DNA from: Vescimonas cirricatena
Lineage (GTDB): Bacteria; Bacillota; Clostridia; Oscillospirales; Oscillospiraceae
DNA: 64,000 nt
Reading direction: 5' to 3'
NCBI RefSeq assembly: GCF_020687045.1
Contig: NZ_JAJEPW010000008.1
Span: 1-64,000, forward strand
The position numbers were made by a program, and so were the translations under genes. The stretch's first letter is position 1. Each line of letters opens with the position of its first letter. The notes under the pieces were generated by a model that worked only from the letters and a program-made list of their open reading frames with translations, was not told the origin of the DNA and ran no database searches. This document shows positions 33,378 to 42,107 of the stretch, in pieces.

Positions 33378-34592
33378 ATGGCGAAGAAGAAACAGAAAAT
33401 ACCGGCATACGGCACCGCCGAGATCAACGGTGTCACCTATTTCCGTACCAGGATCACTGACGCCGATGGAAAACGGGTTCCCATTTACGCTTCCACCTGT
33501 GAGGAGCTATACAAAAAGGAACAGGACGCACGGCAGCAGGTACAGGACATCCTTTTTCGGAAGCAAAACCCTACCGTAGAAGATTATTGTGAAAGATGGC
33601 TGCTCATGCGTTCAGCCACGGTAACACAAGATACGCTGCGGAATTATCGCAGGGAGATGTATAAGTATATTGTCGAGCCGCTTGGGAACCTGTATCTTTC
33701 CGATGTGACGGCCGACGACATCAAGCTGGCGCTTGTTCCTGTGTCCAAAAGAGCAAAGCACACTTTTGATACCGTCAATATGCTTATTAAAAGCGTCTTT
33801 TACTCGGCAGAGCGCAGCGAGGTCATCGACTACAATCCTGCTGCTAAGATCAGCGCCAAGGGCGGTGTGCCAGGTAAACCGATGGACGCACTGACGGATG
33901 AGCAGGTAAAAAAGCTGGTAGATGCAGTCAAGGGCCTTCCCCCGTATGTGTTTGTCATGCTCGGCCTGTACGCAGGTCTACGGCGTGAGGAGAGTCTTGC
34001 TTTGCAATGGGACTGTGTGTTCCTGGACACGCCGACCCCATATATTTCTGTCCGGCGTGCATGGCGGGGAAGCCACCGGAAAGAGCCGGAGATCTCTACC
34101 GTATTAAAAACTCCGGCATCCCGAAGGGATATTCCCATTCCAAAGTGTTTGGTGGAGTGCCTGCGAGAGGCAAAACGATCTTCCAAATCTGCCTTTGTGA
34201 TTTCAAATCGTAAGGGTGGCCCCCTTTCTGAGGGCGAATTTGTGGGAGTTTGGTACCATGTTAAGAACCACACCGCAGGAGAGAAAATCAACTACAAGTA
34301 TGTGAATGGGGAACACATCCGTTATACGACCTGCCCCATTCTCGGAAGCCATCGAAAAGGCTCCCCGAACCATGTGTATAGTCTGGACTTCCATGTGACC
34401 CCGCACCAGCTTCGCCACACATACATTACGAACCTCTTATATATGGGGGTAGACCCCAAGACCGTGCAATATCTCGCCGGGCATAAAAACAGTAAAACAA
34501 CTATGGACATTTATGCAAAAATCAAGTATAATAAGCCCCAAGAACTTCTCCCTGTCGTAAACGCTGCGTTACGGCCTGTCGCAATGTCTTGA
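33378..34592 (+). CDS. Tyrosine recombinase, second of a tandem pair
   Basis: Also 404 residues, with the same domain order. It starts KKKQKIPAYGTAEINGVTYF and carries catalytic Arg in GLYAGLRREESLAL, HxxR in TPHQLRHTYITNL, His in AGHKNSKTT and Tyr in MDIYAKI. All key residues are intact in both copies. The two genes are separated by 134 bp. Duplication with divergence, or two recombinases acting together, would explain the pair. AAGAAAGGAAGG precedes the ATG. Confidence 0.95.
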   Translation: MAKKKQKIPAYGTAEINGVTYFRTRITDADGKRVPIYASTCEELYKKEQDARQQVQDILFRKQNPTVEDYCERWLLMRSATVTQDTLRNYRREMYKYIVEPLGNLYLSDVTADDIKLALVPVSKRAKHTFDTVNMLIKSVFYSAERSEVIDYNPAAKISAKGGVPGKPMDALTDEQVKKLVDAVKGLPPYVFVMLGLYAGLRREESLALQWDCVFLDTPTPYISVRRAWRGSHRKEPEISTVLKTPASRRDIPIPKCLVECLREAKRSSKSAFVISNRKGGPLSEGEFVGVWYHVKNHTAGEKINYKYVNGEHIRYTTCPILGSHRKGSPNHVYSLDFHVTPHQLRHTYITNLLYMGVDPKTVQYLAGHKNSKTTMDIYAKIKYNKPQELLPVVNAALRPVAMS

Positions 34593-34773
34593 AAATACCC
34601 GTTTTTAACGATGTTTTCTGTTAATATACGGGCTAAGTCCAGTTGCGACATCCTCAAAAGTGTTGGAATATCAAGGGGAATCGGGATTTTTTTCAGCCCA
34701 GTACGGCCTCAAAGCCGCTCGTCGCGCTCCGCAGTTCAGCAAGCGCTGATCGAGACTTCAAAATGCACAAAAG

Positions 34774-34804
34774 CCCTGGAAACTCAACGGTTTCCAGGGT
34801 TTTT
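34774..34804 (+). terminator. Terminator downstream of the integrase pair
   Basis: A 10-bp stem (CCCTGGAAAC with GTTTCCAGGG) and a 6-nt loop, followed by TTTTTCTTTTTT. Confidence 0.92.
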
Positions 34805-34861
34805 CTTTTTTGATTCCGCTGTTCCCCTTTGAGGAAATTTGATGCTCTCTATCCCATTTTT

Positions 34862-34927
34862 AATGGGTTAACCATAGGGGAAAATCGGGTTTGGAGCGAT
34901 GAATGGGTTAAAAAATAGGGGAAAATC
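34862..34927. repeat. Direct repeats near the element end
   Basis: Two imperfect copies 40 bp apart: AATGGGTTAA (34862-34871 and 34902-34911), each followed after a few bases by ATAGGGGAAAATC. They could be integrase arm-binding sites or part of the attachment site. No second occurrence of either block is seen at the left of the window. Confidence 0.55.
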
Positions 34928-35049
34928 CTCCTCCATTTTGACCCTTTAAGGTGCACACTTAGAGGCAATTTTTTCCTCTCGGTATCTTTGTTTTGCTTTG
35001 AATCCTTTAGGCGAAGTTTATTCCCGTTTATACCATATACGAATGGTTG
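34928..35049. other. Probable element-chromosome junction
   Basis: No gene. Base composition changes from AT-rich to GC-rich here, and the terminator that follows has no gene in front of it. The exact point cannot be set without the empty site. Confidence 0.4.
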
Positions 35050-35087
35050 AGGCCCGGTTACCCATTGCGGTAGCCGGGCCTTTTTTG
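35050..35087 (+). terminator. Orphan terminator at the right edge of the element
   Basis: A 12-bp stem (GGCCCGGTTACC 35051-35062 with 35069-35080, one wobble pair) followed by six Ts. No rightward gene ends just before it except the distant integrase. It probably belonged to a chromosomal gene now displaced by the insertion. Confidence 0.85.
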
Positions 35088-35106
35088 CGCGGGGATGAAA
35101 AAACGA

Positions 35107-35134
35107 TTGACATTCTCAAAAATAAGAATATAAT
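35107..35134 (+). promoter_or_regulatory. Promoter with overlapping palindrome
   Basis: TTGACA (35107-35112) and TATAAT (35129-35134) are 16 nt apart. The spacer holds the near-palindrome ATTCTCAAAAATAAGAAT, which would suit autoregulation by the ArsR-like product. Confidence 0.85.
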
Positions 35135-35168
35135 AGAATCGTAGAACAATAAAAGGGGAGAGCACCAT

Positions 35169-35678
35169 ATGGAATTGGCGGAGATCGTCATGAATCCCGT
35201 GCGGCAGCGGATCTTTCAGTATCTGCTGCTTCACGAAACCGGCACGGTCAAGGAGATCCGGAAGGCCCTGCCGGATGTTCCCGGCGCCAGCCTGTACCGG
35301 CACATGAAGCTGCTGACGGAAAGCGGCATTCTCACGGTGGTGGGGGAGAACCGCATCCGCGGCACGGTGGAGAGCATTTACAGCCTGAACAAAAGCGCCC
35401 TGGAGATCGACGACGACGGCACGGCGGTGCAGACGGCGCTGCTGGGCCTCAGCGCCTCCTTTGCCAGATATTTTTCCGGCGGCGGGGCCGACCCCAGGCG
35501 GGATATGCTGCTGATGACCACCTGCACCCTGACCCTGACGGATGAGGAATTCACCGGCTTTCTGACGGAGATCAACCAGACGGCCCTGAAGTATATGGAC
35601 ATCGGCGTGAAGGAAGGGAGCCGTCAGCGACAGATCACGCTGATCTCCTCCCCCACAGACGGGCCGGGGAGCCGGTGA
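35169..35678 (+). CDS. ArsR-like winged-helix regulator
   Basis: A protein of 169 residues. The first 85 form an ArsR/HTH_20-like winged helix (VMNPVRQRIFQYLLLHETGT, VPGASLYRHMKLLTESGILT). The rest is a helical domain of unknown ligand (EEFTGFLTEINQTALKYMD). It is the first gene of a four-gene operon with a kinase-like protein and an ABC exporter and probably represses it. AGGGGAG precedes the ATG. Confidence 0.82.
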   Translation: MELAEIVMNPVRQRIFQYLLLHETGTVKEIRKALPDVPGASLYRHMKLLTESGILTVVGENRIRGTVESIYSLNKSALEIDDDGTAVQTALLGLSASFARYFSGGGADPRRDMLLMTTCTLTLTDEEFTGFLTEINQTALKYMDIGVKEGSRQRQITLISSPTDGPGSR

Positions 35679-35701
35679 AACGAGAGAAAGGACGAACGAT
35701 C

Positions 35702-36154
35702 ATGGTAATTGCATTATTCGGAGACAGCTGCACGGGGAAATCCACCATCGCGGCGGCGCTGGCCCCGTCGCTTTCCGCGGAGGTTTTCAGCGGAAAGGAC
35801 TATCTGAAGCTGGCCAAAAGCGAAAGCGTGGCGGCGGCCCTGTTCCAGAAGAAGCTGCGCGGCGAGGAGACGATCCTCTACGTCATTTCCGAAAAGGACC
35901 AGCTGGCCCTGCTGCCGGAGGGCTGCGTCCGGGTGCTGGTGACGGCGGGCCTTGCCACCATCAAGGAGCGGTTTGCCGCGCGGATGCACGGGAATCTGCC
36001 CGCCCCGGTGGCCGCTATGCTGGAGCGGAAATACGGCCGGTTTGAGACGGAGGCCCACGACCTGCGGGTGGACACGGACGCCGTTTCGGCGGAGGAAGCT
36101 GCCAACGAAATCCGACTGCTGCTGAATAGAGGAGAACGAGATGCTCAGAATTGA
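35702..36154 (+). CDS. P-loop kinase-like protein
   Basis: A 150-residue adenylate-kinase-like NTPase with Walker A at the very start (VIALFGDSCTGKSTIAAALA) and an RxxxR lid-like region (KERFAARMHGNLP). Substrate unknown. The ATG at 35702 is chosen so the P-loop is N-terminal. It overlaps the ABC gene by 14 nt. Confidence 0.7.
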   Translation: MVIALFGDSCTGKSTIAAALAPSLSAEVFSGKDYLKLAKSESVAAALFQKKLRGEETILYVISEKDQLALLPEGCVRVLVTAGLATIKERFAARMHGNLPAPVAAMLERKYGRFETEAHDLRVDTDAVSAEEAANEIRLLLNRGERDAQN

Positions 36155-36854
36155 ACATTTATCCAAGGCCTACGGCGAGAAAAAGGCCGTGGACGACCTA
36201 AACCTGCACATCGCCCCGGGGGAGATTTACGGCTTCATCGGCCACAACGGGGCGGGCAAGACCACCACCCTGAAATCCGTGGCGGGTATCCTGCAATTCG
36301 ACCAGGGGGAAATCTATGTAGACGGCAAGTCCATCCGGACCCAGCCGCTGGAGTGCAAGCGGACCTTTGCCTACATCCCGGATAACCCTGACCTGTACGA
36401 CTACATGACCGGCATCAAATATCTGAACTTTGTGGCGGACATCTTCGGCGTCAGCGCTGCCGACCGGCAGGACCGCATCCGCCAATACGCCGGTCTTTTC
36501 GAGCTGACGGAGGACCTGGCCCAGCCCATCGCCGCCTATTCCCACGGCATGAAGCAGAAGCTGGCCATTATCTCCGCCTGGCTGCACCGGCCCAGGCTGA
36601 TCCTCATGGATGAGCCCTTCGTGGGCCTGGACCCCAAGGCGGCCCACCTGCTCAAGGGGATGATGCGCCAGGTCTGCGATGAGGGCGGGGCCATCTTCTT
36701 CTCCACCCATGTGCTGGAGGTGGCGGAAAAACTCTGCGATAAGGTGGCCATCATCCAGGGCGGAAGGCTGATCCGCTCCGGCACCATGGAGGAGGTCAAG
36801 GGCGACGACTCCCTGGAGGACGTGTTTCTGGAGCTGGAGGGCGAATCATGCTGA
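36141..36854 (+). CDS. ABC transporter ATP-binding protein
   Basis: The 237-residue nucleotide-binding subunit of an exporter. Walker A GFIGHNGAGKTTTLKS, signature YSHGMKQKLAI, Walker B PRLILMDEPFVGLDP and H-loop FFSTHVLEVAEKL are intact. It pairs with the permease gene that overlaps its end by 7 nt. Of the DrrA/CcmA-like export type; substrate unknown. Confidence 0.95.
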   Translation: MLRIEHLSKAYGEKKAVDDLNLHIAPGEIYGFIGHNGAGKTTTLKSVAGILQFDQGEIYVDGKSIRTQPLECKRTFAYIPDNPDLYDYMTGIKYLNFVADIFGVSAADRQDRIRQYAGLFELTEDLAQPIAAYSHGMKQKLAIISAWLHRPRLILMDEPFVGLDPKAAHLLKGMMRQVCDEGGAIFFSTHVLEVAEKLCDKVAIIQGGRLIRSGTMEEVKGDDSLEDVFLELEGESC

Positions 36855-38449
36855 AGCTCTTGCTGAAAAAGCAGCTGTTTGAGATTTTCCGGTCCTATTT
36901 TTACGACGCCAAGAAGAACAAGGCCCGCTCCCGGCTGGCCACGGCCCTGTATATCGGGCTGTTCGTCCTGCTGATGGCGGGCATCCTGGGCGGCATTTTC
37001 ACCCTGCTGGCGGTGAAGCTCTGCGGGCCGCTGGCGGCGGCGGGCCTGGATTGGCTCTATTTTGCGCTGACGGGCGGGATCGCCGTGCTGCTGGGAGTCT
37101 TCGGCAGCATATTCAACACCTACGCGGGGCTGTACCTGCCCAAGGATAACGACCTGCTGCTGTCCATGCCGGTTCCGGTGTCCAGCCTGGTGGCGGCCCG
37201 GCTGTCCGGGGTGTATCTGATGGGCCTGATGTACTCCGCCGTGGTGATCCTTCCGGCGGTGATCATCTATTGGGTCACCGTGGGGGTCACGGCGTCCGCC
37301 GTTCTGGGCGGACTGGTGCTGACCCTGCTGATCTCCCTGGCGGTGCTGGTGCTCTCCTGCGCTCTGGGCTGGGTGGCGGCAAAAATCAGCCAGAAGCTCC
37401 GGAACAAGAGCCTCGTCGTCGTGCTGGCCTCGCTGGTGTTCATCGGCCTGTATTACTTCGTCTATTTCAAGGCCCAGAGCGTCCTTCAGGACCTGCTGGC
37501 CAACGCCGGGACCTACGGCGCCCAGATTCGGAGCCGGGCCTATCCCCTGTACCTGTTCGGCAGCGTGGGCACGGGCAGCGGGGCGGCCATGCTGGCGGTC
37601 ACGGCGGCGGTGGCGGCGCTGTGCGGCCTGATGTGGGTGCTGCTCTCCCGCAGCTTCCTGCATATCGCCACCTCCACCGGGAAAACCGCCCGCCGGACGT
37701 ACCGGGAGACTGCCCTGCGGCGGCGCAGCGTGGACGGGGCGCTGCTGCACCGGGAGCTGGCGCATTTTGCCGCCAACCCCGCCTATATGCTCAACTGCGG
37801 CCTGGGGACCTTCCTGATGCCCATTTGCGCCGCCGCCGTGCTGTGGAAGGGCGGCAGCCTCTTTGCCATGCTGGACGCCCTGTTTGCGGATACCGAGGGC
37901 AGCGTCCCGGTGATGCTGTGCGTGCTGCTGTGCGGCCTGGCGTCCATGAATCTCATGACGGCCCCCTCCGTGTCCCTGGAGGGAAAGAGCCTGTGGCTCA
38001 TGCAGTCGCTTCCGGTGGAGCCGTGGCAGGCCCTTCGGGCGAAGCTGCGGATGCAGGTGCTGCTGACGGTCCCGCCGCTGCTGCTTTGCGCGGTGTGCGC
38101 GGCCATCGTCTATCCCCTGGGCCTGGTGAGACTTCTGGTCATGGCGGTGTTTGCCGCGTCCTATGCCCTGCTGGGGGCCCTGGCGGGCCTGACCCTGGGG
38201 GTCAAAATGCCGGTGCTGACCTGGACCGACCAACTGATGCCCATCAAGCAAAGCGCGCCGGTGATGCTGACCCTGTTCGGCGGCATGGGCTACACGATCC
38301 TGCTGTTTGCGGGCTTCCTGCTGCTGCCCGGCTGGCGGCTGGGCTTTGCCGGATACGCAGCCTGCTTCGCGGCGGCCAACCTGCTGCTGTGCGCGGTGCT
38401 GCACCGGTGGCTGCGGAAAAAGGGCGCGGCGCTGTTTGCCGCCCTGTGA
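36848..38449 (+). CDS. ABC exporter permease, large ABC-2-like type
   Basis: A 533-residue membrane protein with about 12-14 hydrophobic segments in two halves, and a conserved cytoplasmic loop NTYAGLYLPKDNDLLLSMPV as in the large ABC-2-type export permeases of Clostridia. It forms the exporter with the preceding ATPase. GC content is very high, which creates long false frames on both strands. Confidence 0.88.
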   Translation: MLKLLLKKQLFEIFRSYFYDAKKNKARSRLATALYIGLFVLLMAGILGGIFTLLAVKLCGPLAAAGLDWLYFALTGGIAVLLGVFGSIFNTYAGLYLPKDNDLLLSMPVPVSSLVAARLSGVYLMGLMYSAVVILPAVIIYWVTVGVTASAVLGGLVLTLLISLAVLVLSCALGWVAAKISQKLRNKSLVVVLASLVFIGLYYFVYFKAQSVLQDLLANAGTYGAQIRSRAYPLYLFGSVGTGSGAAMLAVTAAVAALCGLMWVLLSRSFLHIATSTGKTARRTYRETALRRRSVDGALLHRELAHFAANPAYMLNCGLGTFLMPICAAAVLWKGGSLFAMLDALFADTEGSVPVMLCVLLCGLASMNLMTAPSVSLEGKSLWLMQSLPVEPWQALRAKLRMQVLLTVPPLLLCAVCAAIVYPLGLVRLLVMAVFAASYALLGALAGLTLGVKMPVLTWTDQLMPIKQSAPVMLTLFGGMGYTILLFAGFLLLPGWRLGFAGYAACFAAANLLLCAVLHRWLRKKGAALFAAL

Positions 38450-38466
38450 CGGGGCCGGTTCCCGGC

Positions 38467-38516
38467 TTGACTTTTCCGGAGGAATTGCTATAATACCGCT
38501 AACTAATACTTGTTAG
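38467..38516 (+). promoter_or_regulatory. Promoter and operator of the TetR gene
   Basis: TTGACT (38467-38472) and TATAAT (38489-38494) are 16 nt apart. The following CTAACTAATACTTGTTAG (38499-38516) is an imperfect palindrome over the start site, a typical TetR autoregulation site. Confidence 0.82.
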
Positions 38517-38525
38517 TGGGGTGCG

Positions 38526-39167
38526 ATGATGAAGCAGGAGGACACGAAGCAGAGAATTCTGGACAAGGCCTTGGAGCTTTTTTCCGCCCGCGGCTATGAC
38601 GCTGTCAGCGTGGGGGAAATTGCAGAGGCGGTGGGCATCAGGGCTCCCTCGCTCTATAACCATTTTCCGGGCAAGCAGGCGATTTTTGACGCCATTGTGG
38701 AGTCCACGGCGGCGCAGTATGAGGCGGACACCGGCAGGCTTGACATCCATGTGCAGAGCGCGTCCCGGGATATCCCGGTTTTTGCGGAGATCACCGAGGA
38801 CGTGCTTTATGAGAAGGTGCGGCAGATTTTTGCATACTCCCTTCATAATGAGCAGATCAGCCGCTTTCGCCGCATGATGACCATCGAGCAGTTTCGCTCG
38901 CCGGAGCTGGCCGCCCTGTATTCCGGGCGCTATGTGGACCGGGTGCTTGCCTATCACGCCGGTATCTTCCGGGCGCTGATGGCGTCCGGCGAGATCGCGG
39001 CGGAGGACCCGGACACGCTGGCCATGCTGTATGTGGCCCCGGTGCTGACCCTGATCGGCATCTGCGACCGCCAGCCGGAGCGGGAGGGCGAGTGCCTGGA
39101 AAAGCTGCGGCAGCATGTGACGCTCTTTTTCCGGTTGGTCCATGGCGGAAACAACCGGGAGATATAG
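38526..39167 (+). CDS. TetR family regulator
   Basis: A protein of 213 residues. The N-terminal helix-turn-helix (TKQRILDKALELFSARGYDA, VSVGEIAEAVGIRAPSLYNH) is clear. The ligand-binding part is unclassified. No divergent target lies next to it; the ABC exporter upstream ends 76 bp before, so the target is unknown. Confidence 0.93.
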   Translation: MMKQEDTKQRILDKALELFSARGYDAVSVGEIAEAVGIRAPSLYNHFPGKQAIFDAIVESTAAQYEADTGRLDIHVQSASRDIPVFAEITEDVLYEKVRQIFAYSLHNEQISRFRRMMTIEQFRSPELAALYSGRYVDRVLAYHAGIFRALMASGEIAAEDPDTLAMLYVAPVLTLIGICDRQPEREGECLEKLRQHVTLFFRLVHGGNNREI

Positions 39168-39180
39168 GGATGGAAAGCCA

Positions 39181-39212
39181 AACCCTCCGGCGGGGCCGGA
39201 GGGTTTGGTTTT
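39181..39212 (+). terminator. Terminator of the TetR gene
   Basis: An 11-bp stem (AACCCTCCGGC with GCCGGAGGGTT) and a 3-nt loop, followed by TGGTTTT. Confidence 0.85.
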
Positions 39213-39227
39213 CCATTGGAAGGGCGT

Positions 39228-39256
39228 TTGACATTCCCGGGGCCATGTGTTACAAT
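39228..39256 (+). promoter_or_regulatory. Promoter of the 98-residue protein gene
   Basis: TTGACA (39228-39233) and TACAAT (39251-39256) are 17 nt apart, 35 nt upstream of the ATG. Confidence 0.8.
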
Positions 39257-39290
39257 TTGGTTACAAGTATTTATTAAAAGGAGAAGTGTT

Positions 39291-39587
39291 ATGTCTGAGG
39301 TTAAAAAGGGCAACGGCCTTGTTTATAAAAATCATCCCCTGCGCCGCGTTGACAACCTGATCTATTACGGCAGTATGGCCGACAAGTATATCGTCCTGCT
39401 GCAGATCCTGGACACCAAGAAGGAGCAGGACATGGACGTGGCCACCCGGGTGTCCGTCCAGCTGCAGATGACCGACCCCGACCTGAAGTCCCGGGATCGG
39501 GTGGTGAAGAAGTCCGAGAAGGACAGCCTTTACGCCGCCATGGACGTGGGCTGCATCTGGCTGGAGCGCGCCCTGGCCGGCAAGTAA
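39291..39587 (+). CDS. Small conserved cytoplasmic protein
   Basis: A 98-residue soluble protein (NGLVYKNHPLRRVDNLIYYG, MADKYIVLLQILDTKKEQD) with mixed alpha/beta character and no signal or membrane segment. I do not recognise the family. It has its own strong promoter and an AAAAGGAGAAG site, so it is probably well expressed, and it lies 35 bp before the hydrolase gene. Confidence 0.7.
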   Translation: MSEVKKGNGLVYKNHPLRRVDNLIYYGSMADKYIVLLQILDTKKEQDMDVATRVSVQLQMTDPDLKSRDRVVKKSEKDSLYAAMDVGCIWLERALAGK

Positions 39588-39622
39588 GCCGATTTATCCA
39601 CACCCGATAAGGAGTCCTGTTC

Positions 39623-40801
39623 ATGAAGCTCAGCCGCAAGGCGGCTGCCGCTGTGCTGGCGGCGGCCCTGACCCTGTCCCTGTGCGTCATCTCCGCGCTG
39701 CCCGGCGGGCAGCCCCGGATGGACGCCATGACCTATAACATCGACATCCTGCCTGCCCGGGACCTACGCCCGGTGGTAGACGGCCCGGAAACGGAGGCGG
39801 ACTACACGCCCCCGGCCCAGGCCATCCACACTGCCGCCCAGAAGGATGAGGCAGCTGCGGAGGCTTCCGCTGAAGTGCCTGCGCCGGAGGCTCCTGCCCG
39901 GGAGAAAACCGAAAGCGCCGCTCCCGCTCAGCCTGCCCAGCCCGCCTCCTCCACGTCCGTTCTGGCCGTGGGCGTCACGGCGGACAGCGTCCGCCTGCGG
40001 GCCGCCGCCAACACCGGCAGCGCCATTCTGGCGGAGCTGAACCGGGGCACCGCCGTGTCCATCCTGGGCCGCCAGGACGGCTGGTACAAGGTGAATTATG
40101 ACGGAAAAACCGGCTATATGTCTGCGGACTATGTGACGGCCCGGTCCTCTGCCGGTGACCTGCGCTGCGTGGCCCGGGTCATCTCCGACGGGCTGAATCT
40201 GCGCAGCGGGGCCGCCGCCTCCGGCGCGGTGCTGGCCACCGTCTCCCGGGGCGAATATGTGGACGTGTCCGGCTTTGAAAACGGCTGGTTCCGGGTGCAG
40301 TACAGCGGCAAAACCGGCTATATGTCCGGGGATCACCTGACCCTGGCCGCCGCCCGGCCTGCCGCCCCCGCCCCTGCGCCTGCTGCCCCTACCACGCCTG
40401 CTGTCCCTGCCTCCGGCACCGGGGCGGAGATCGCCGCCCTGGCCCGGTCCTTTGTGGGCAAGGCCCCCTATGTATACGGCGGCGCAGGCCCCTCCGGCTT
40501 CGACTGCTCGGGCTTCACCATGTATATCTATGGCCAGTTCGGCATCCGCCTGCCCCACGGGGCCACGGACCAGATGCGCTACGGCGCCGCCGTGGACCGC
40601 AGCCAGCTGCAGCCCGGGGACCTGATCTTCTTCCACGACGACTACTATTCCTCCAGCACCGCCTCCCACTGCGGCATCTATGTGGGCAACGACCAGTTTG
40701 TCCACGCCTCTACCTATGGCAGCGGCGGCGTCCTGCTGACGGCGCTGAACGGCAATCCCTACTACTCCGCCCACTATATCGCCGCCCGGCGCATGGGCTG
40801 A
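39623..40801 (+). CDS. SH3b-SH3b-NlpC/P60 cell-wall hydrolase
   Basis: A 392-residue secreted peptidoglycan endopeptidase. After a signal/anchor segment (1-27) and a Pro/Ala/Glu-rich linker come two bacterial SH3 repeats (about 113-172 and 183-243, each ending in KTGYMS) and the NlpC/P60 domain (about 270-392). The catalytic Cys is in GFDCSGFTMYIYGQ, with His in SHCGIYVGN and in FVHAS. Not obviously linked to mobile DNA. Confidence 0.94.
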   Translation: MKLSRKAAAAVLAAALTLSLCVISALPGGQPRMDAMTYNIDILPARDLRPVVDGPETEADYTPPAQAIHTAAQKDEAAAEASAEVPAPEAPAREKTESAAPAQPAQPASSTSVLAVGVTADSVRLRAAANTGSAILAELNRGTAVSILGRQDGWYKVNYDGKTGYMSADYVTARSSAGDLRCVARVISDGLNLRSGAAASGAVLATVSRGEYVDVSGFENGWFRVQYSGKTGYMSGDHLTLAAARPAAPAPAPAAPTTPAVPASGTGAEIAALARSFVGKAPYVYGGAGPSGFDCSGFTMYIYGQFGIRLPHGATDQMRYGAAVDRSQLQPGDLIFFHDDYYSSSTASHCGIYVGNDQFVHASTYGSGGVLLTALNGNPYYSAHYIAARRMG

Positions 40802-40815
40802 AACGATACATATTA

Positions 40816-40851
40816 AAAACGGTCCCCGCCGAAGCGGGGACCGTTTTTTGT
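40816..40851 (+). terminator. Terminator of the hydrolase gene
   Basis: A long stem (AAAACGGTCCCCGC with GCGGGGACCGTTTT), CGAA loop and T run. Confidence 0.95.
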
Positions 40852-40992
40852 TCTGCTTTCACTTGTCGGCGTCATGGTGGGGGAAATCGTCCAGAAGCAT
40901 CTGCCGCAGATGACGGCCTGCCGGAGGAAAAAGCCCTTGAAAAAGCCGCGTGTGAAATCACCCTTATATCGCGTTTTTACCTCCCAAATACG

Positions 40993-41038
40993 GCAAAAAG
41001 CTGTGTCAGAAATGGCACAGTTTTTTGCCGCTTTTTTT
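40993..41038 (+). terminator. Second hairpin with T run
   Basis: GGCAAAAAGCTGTG and CACAGTTTTTTGCC pair, then GCTTTTTTTGG follows. No gene ends just before it, so it may insulate the next operon. Confidence 0.7.
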
Positions 41039-41073
41039 GGAAGGAGCGGTACGTTTCGCTCCGTGAGAAAGCC

Positions 41074-41102
41074 TTGACTTTCAAGGCTGCTTTTTTTATA
41101 AT
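41074..41102 (+). promoter_or_regulatory. Promoter overlapping a small hairpin
   Basis: TTGACT (41074-41079) and TATAAT (41097-41102) are 17 nt apart. The -35 overlaps a 7-bp inverted repeat (GCCTTGA/TCAAGGC). It serves the gene starting at 41130. Confidence 0.75.
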
Positions 41103-41129
41103 CTTTGCATAAGAAAGGCGTGATCTATC

Positions 41130-42101
41130 GTGAATGCTCAGATAATCTGCATCCTGTTTTCCGTTCTCCTGGTGCCGTTCAACCTGCTCTGCACCCACTG
41201 GATGACCCAGGAGGCCGTGCATCTGACCGGGATGACCTATATGGAATTCAAAGAAGCCACCTCCGGCATCAGTGCGTCGTCCGTTAGAAGAAAGCGGAAC
41301 TGGTGGTACTACGTCCACTTCTTCAACGAGTACAGCGCCAACCCGGAAAAGTCCATCTGCTTTATGCGGATGCACGTGGCGGCGGTCCTCCCCAGCGTGG
41401 CGGCCATGTACCTCTTGGCCCGGGTGTATGCCAGCCCGGACCGGGTGTCCTTCGCCATGACCGGCAACTGCATCCTGCTTGCCGTCAACCTGGTTCTGGC
41501 CGCCGGGGGCGCGCTCTACAGGCGGGGCCATCCCCTGGACCCCGTTGCGGCGGAGAAGCTTCGGGAAAAGCACCAGGCGGAGCGGGCATACAGCCGGGCG
41601 CACCTGGGGCAGATGACGGCTCGTGTCGCCGTGCCGGTGGGCGTCCTTCTGGCGGTCCTGTATATCTTTGGAAGCGGCGCGGCCTCCGGACGGACGGAAA
41701 CGCCGGACCCGGTACATTTTGCGCAGATTCTGCAGGAAAAGGGGTACGAAACGGCGGACGTATCCCTGACCTATGGACGGATCGACCGGAACAAGCTCAC
41801 CCAGGCCATCGCCGGGGCAAAGGGCGGCAGTCGGGTGGAATGCTATCGCTACGCCGACGATAAAACGGTGGACCTGGTGTATAACCAGATATCCTATGAG
41901 ACAGCCCCGGACCTGGAGCCCAGGGCGCGGGAAAGTCACGAGACTACCCTCTCAGGCGGCGGCAAGATGTTCACCATAGTGGCGGACGGCGTGTACTATC
42001 TGGTGCTGTTCCGGGGTGACACGCTGATTTATGCCTGTTCGCCGGATTCTCTGACGGAGATCAACGAAATTCTGGCGGAGACCGGCTATCTGCGGAGGTA
42101 A
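41130..42101 (+). CDS. Membrane protein of unknown function
   Basis: A 323-residue protein starting at a GTG with an AAAGGCGTGA lead. Hydrophobic segments lie at about 3-21, 84-104, 107-128 and 170-190, followed by a soluble 130-residue domain that ends SPDSLTEINEILAETGY. That tail resembles the tails of neighbouring DUF3592 proteins in style. No family is recognised. It is followed after 6 bp by a CPBP protease gene. Confidence 0.7.
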   Translation: MNAQIICILFSVLLVPFNLLCTHWMTQEAVHLTGMTYMEFKEATSGISASSVRRKRNWWYYVHFFNEYSANPEKSICFMRMHVAAVLPSVAAMYLLARVYASPDRVSFAMTGNCILLAVNLVLAAGGALYRRGHPLDPVAAEKLREKHQAERAYSRAHLGQMTARVAVPVGVLLAVLYIFGSGAASGRTETPDPVHFAQILQEKGYETADVSLTYGRIDRNKLTQAIAGAKGGSRVECYRYADDKTVDLVYNQISYETAPDLEPRARESHETTLSGGGKMFTIVADGVYYLVLFRGDTLIYACSPDSLTEINEILAETGYLRR

Positions 42102-42107
42102 GGGAAC

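Noticed and set aside
34862..34927. Match between these repeats and the 27-bp repeat at the other integrase
   Set aside because: Both contain GGGG and AAAT runs, but the sequences do not align; they are separate sites.
36536..38404. 622-codon minus-strand frame and a 407-codon plus-strand frame at 37270-38493
   Set aside because: Both are Gln/His/Arg- or Gly/Arg-rich shadows of the high-GC ABC permease gene.
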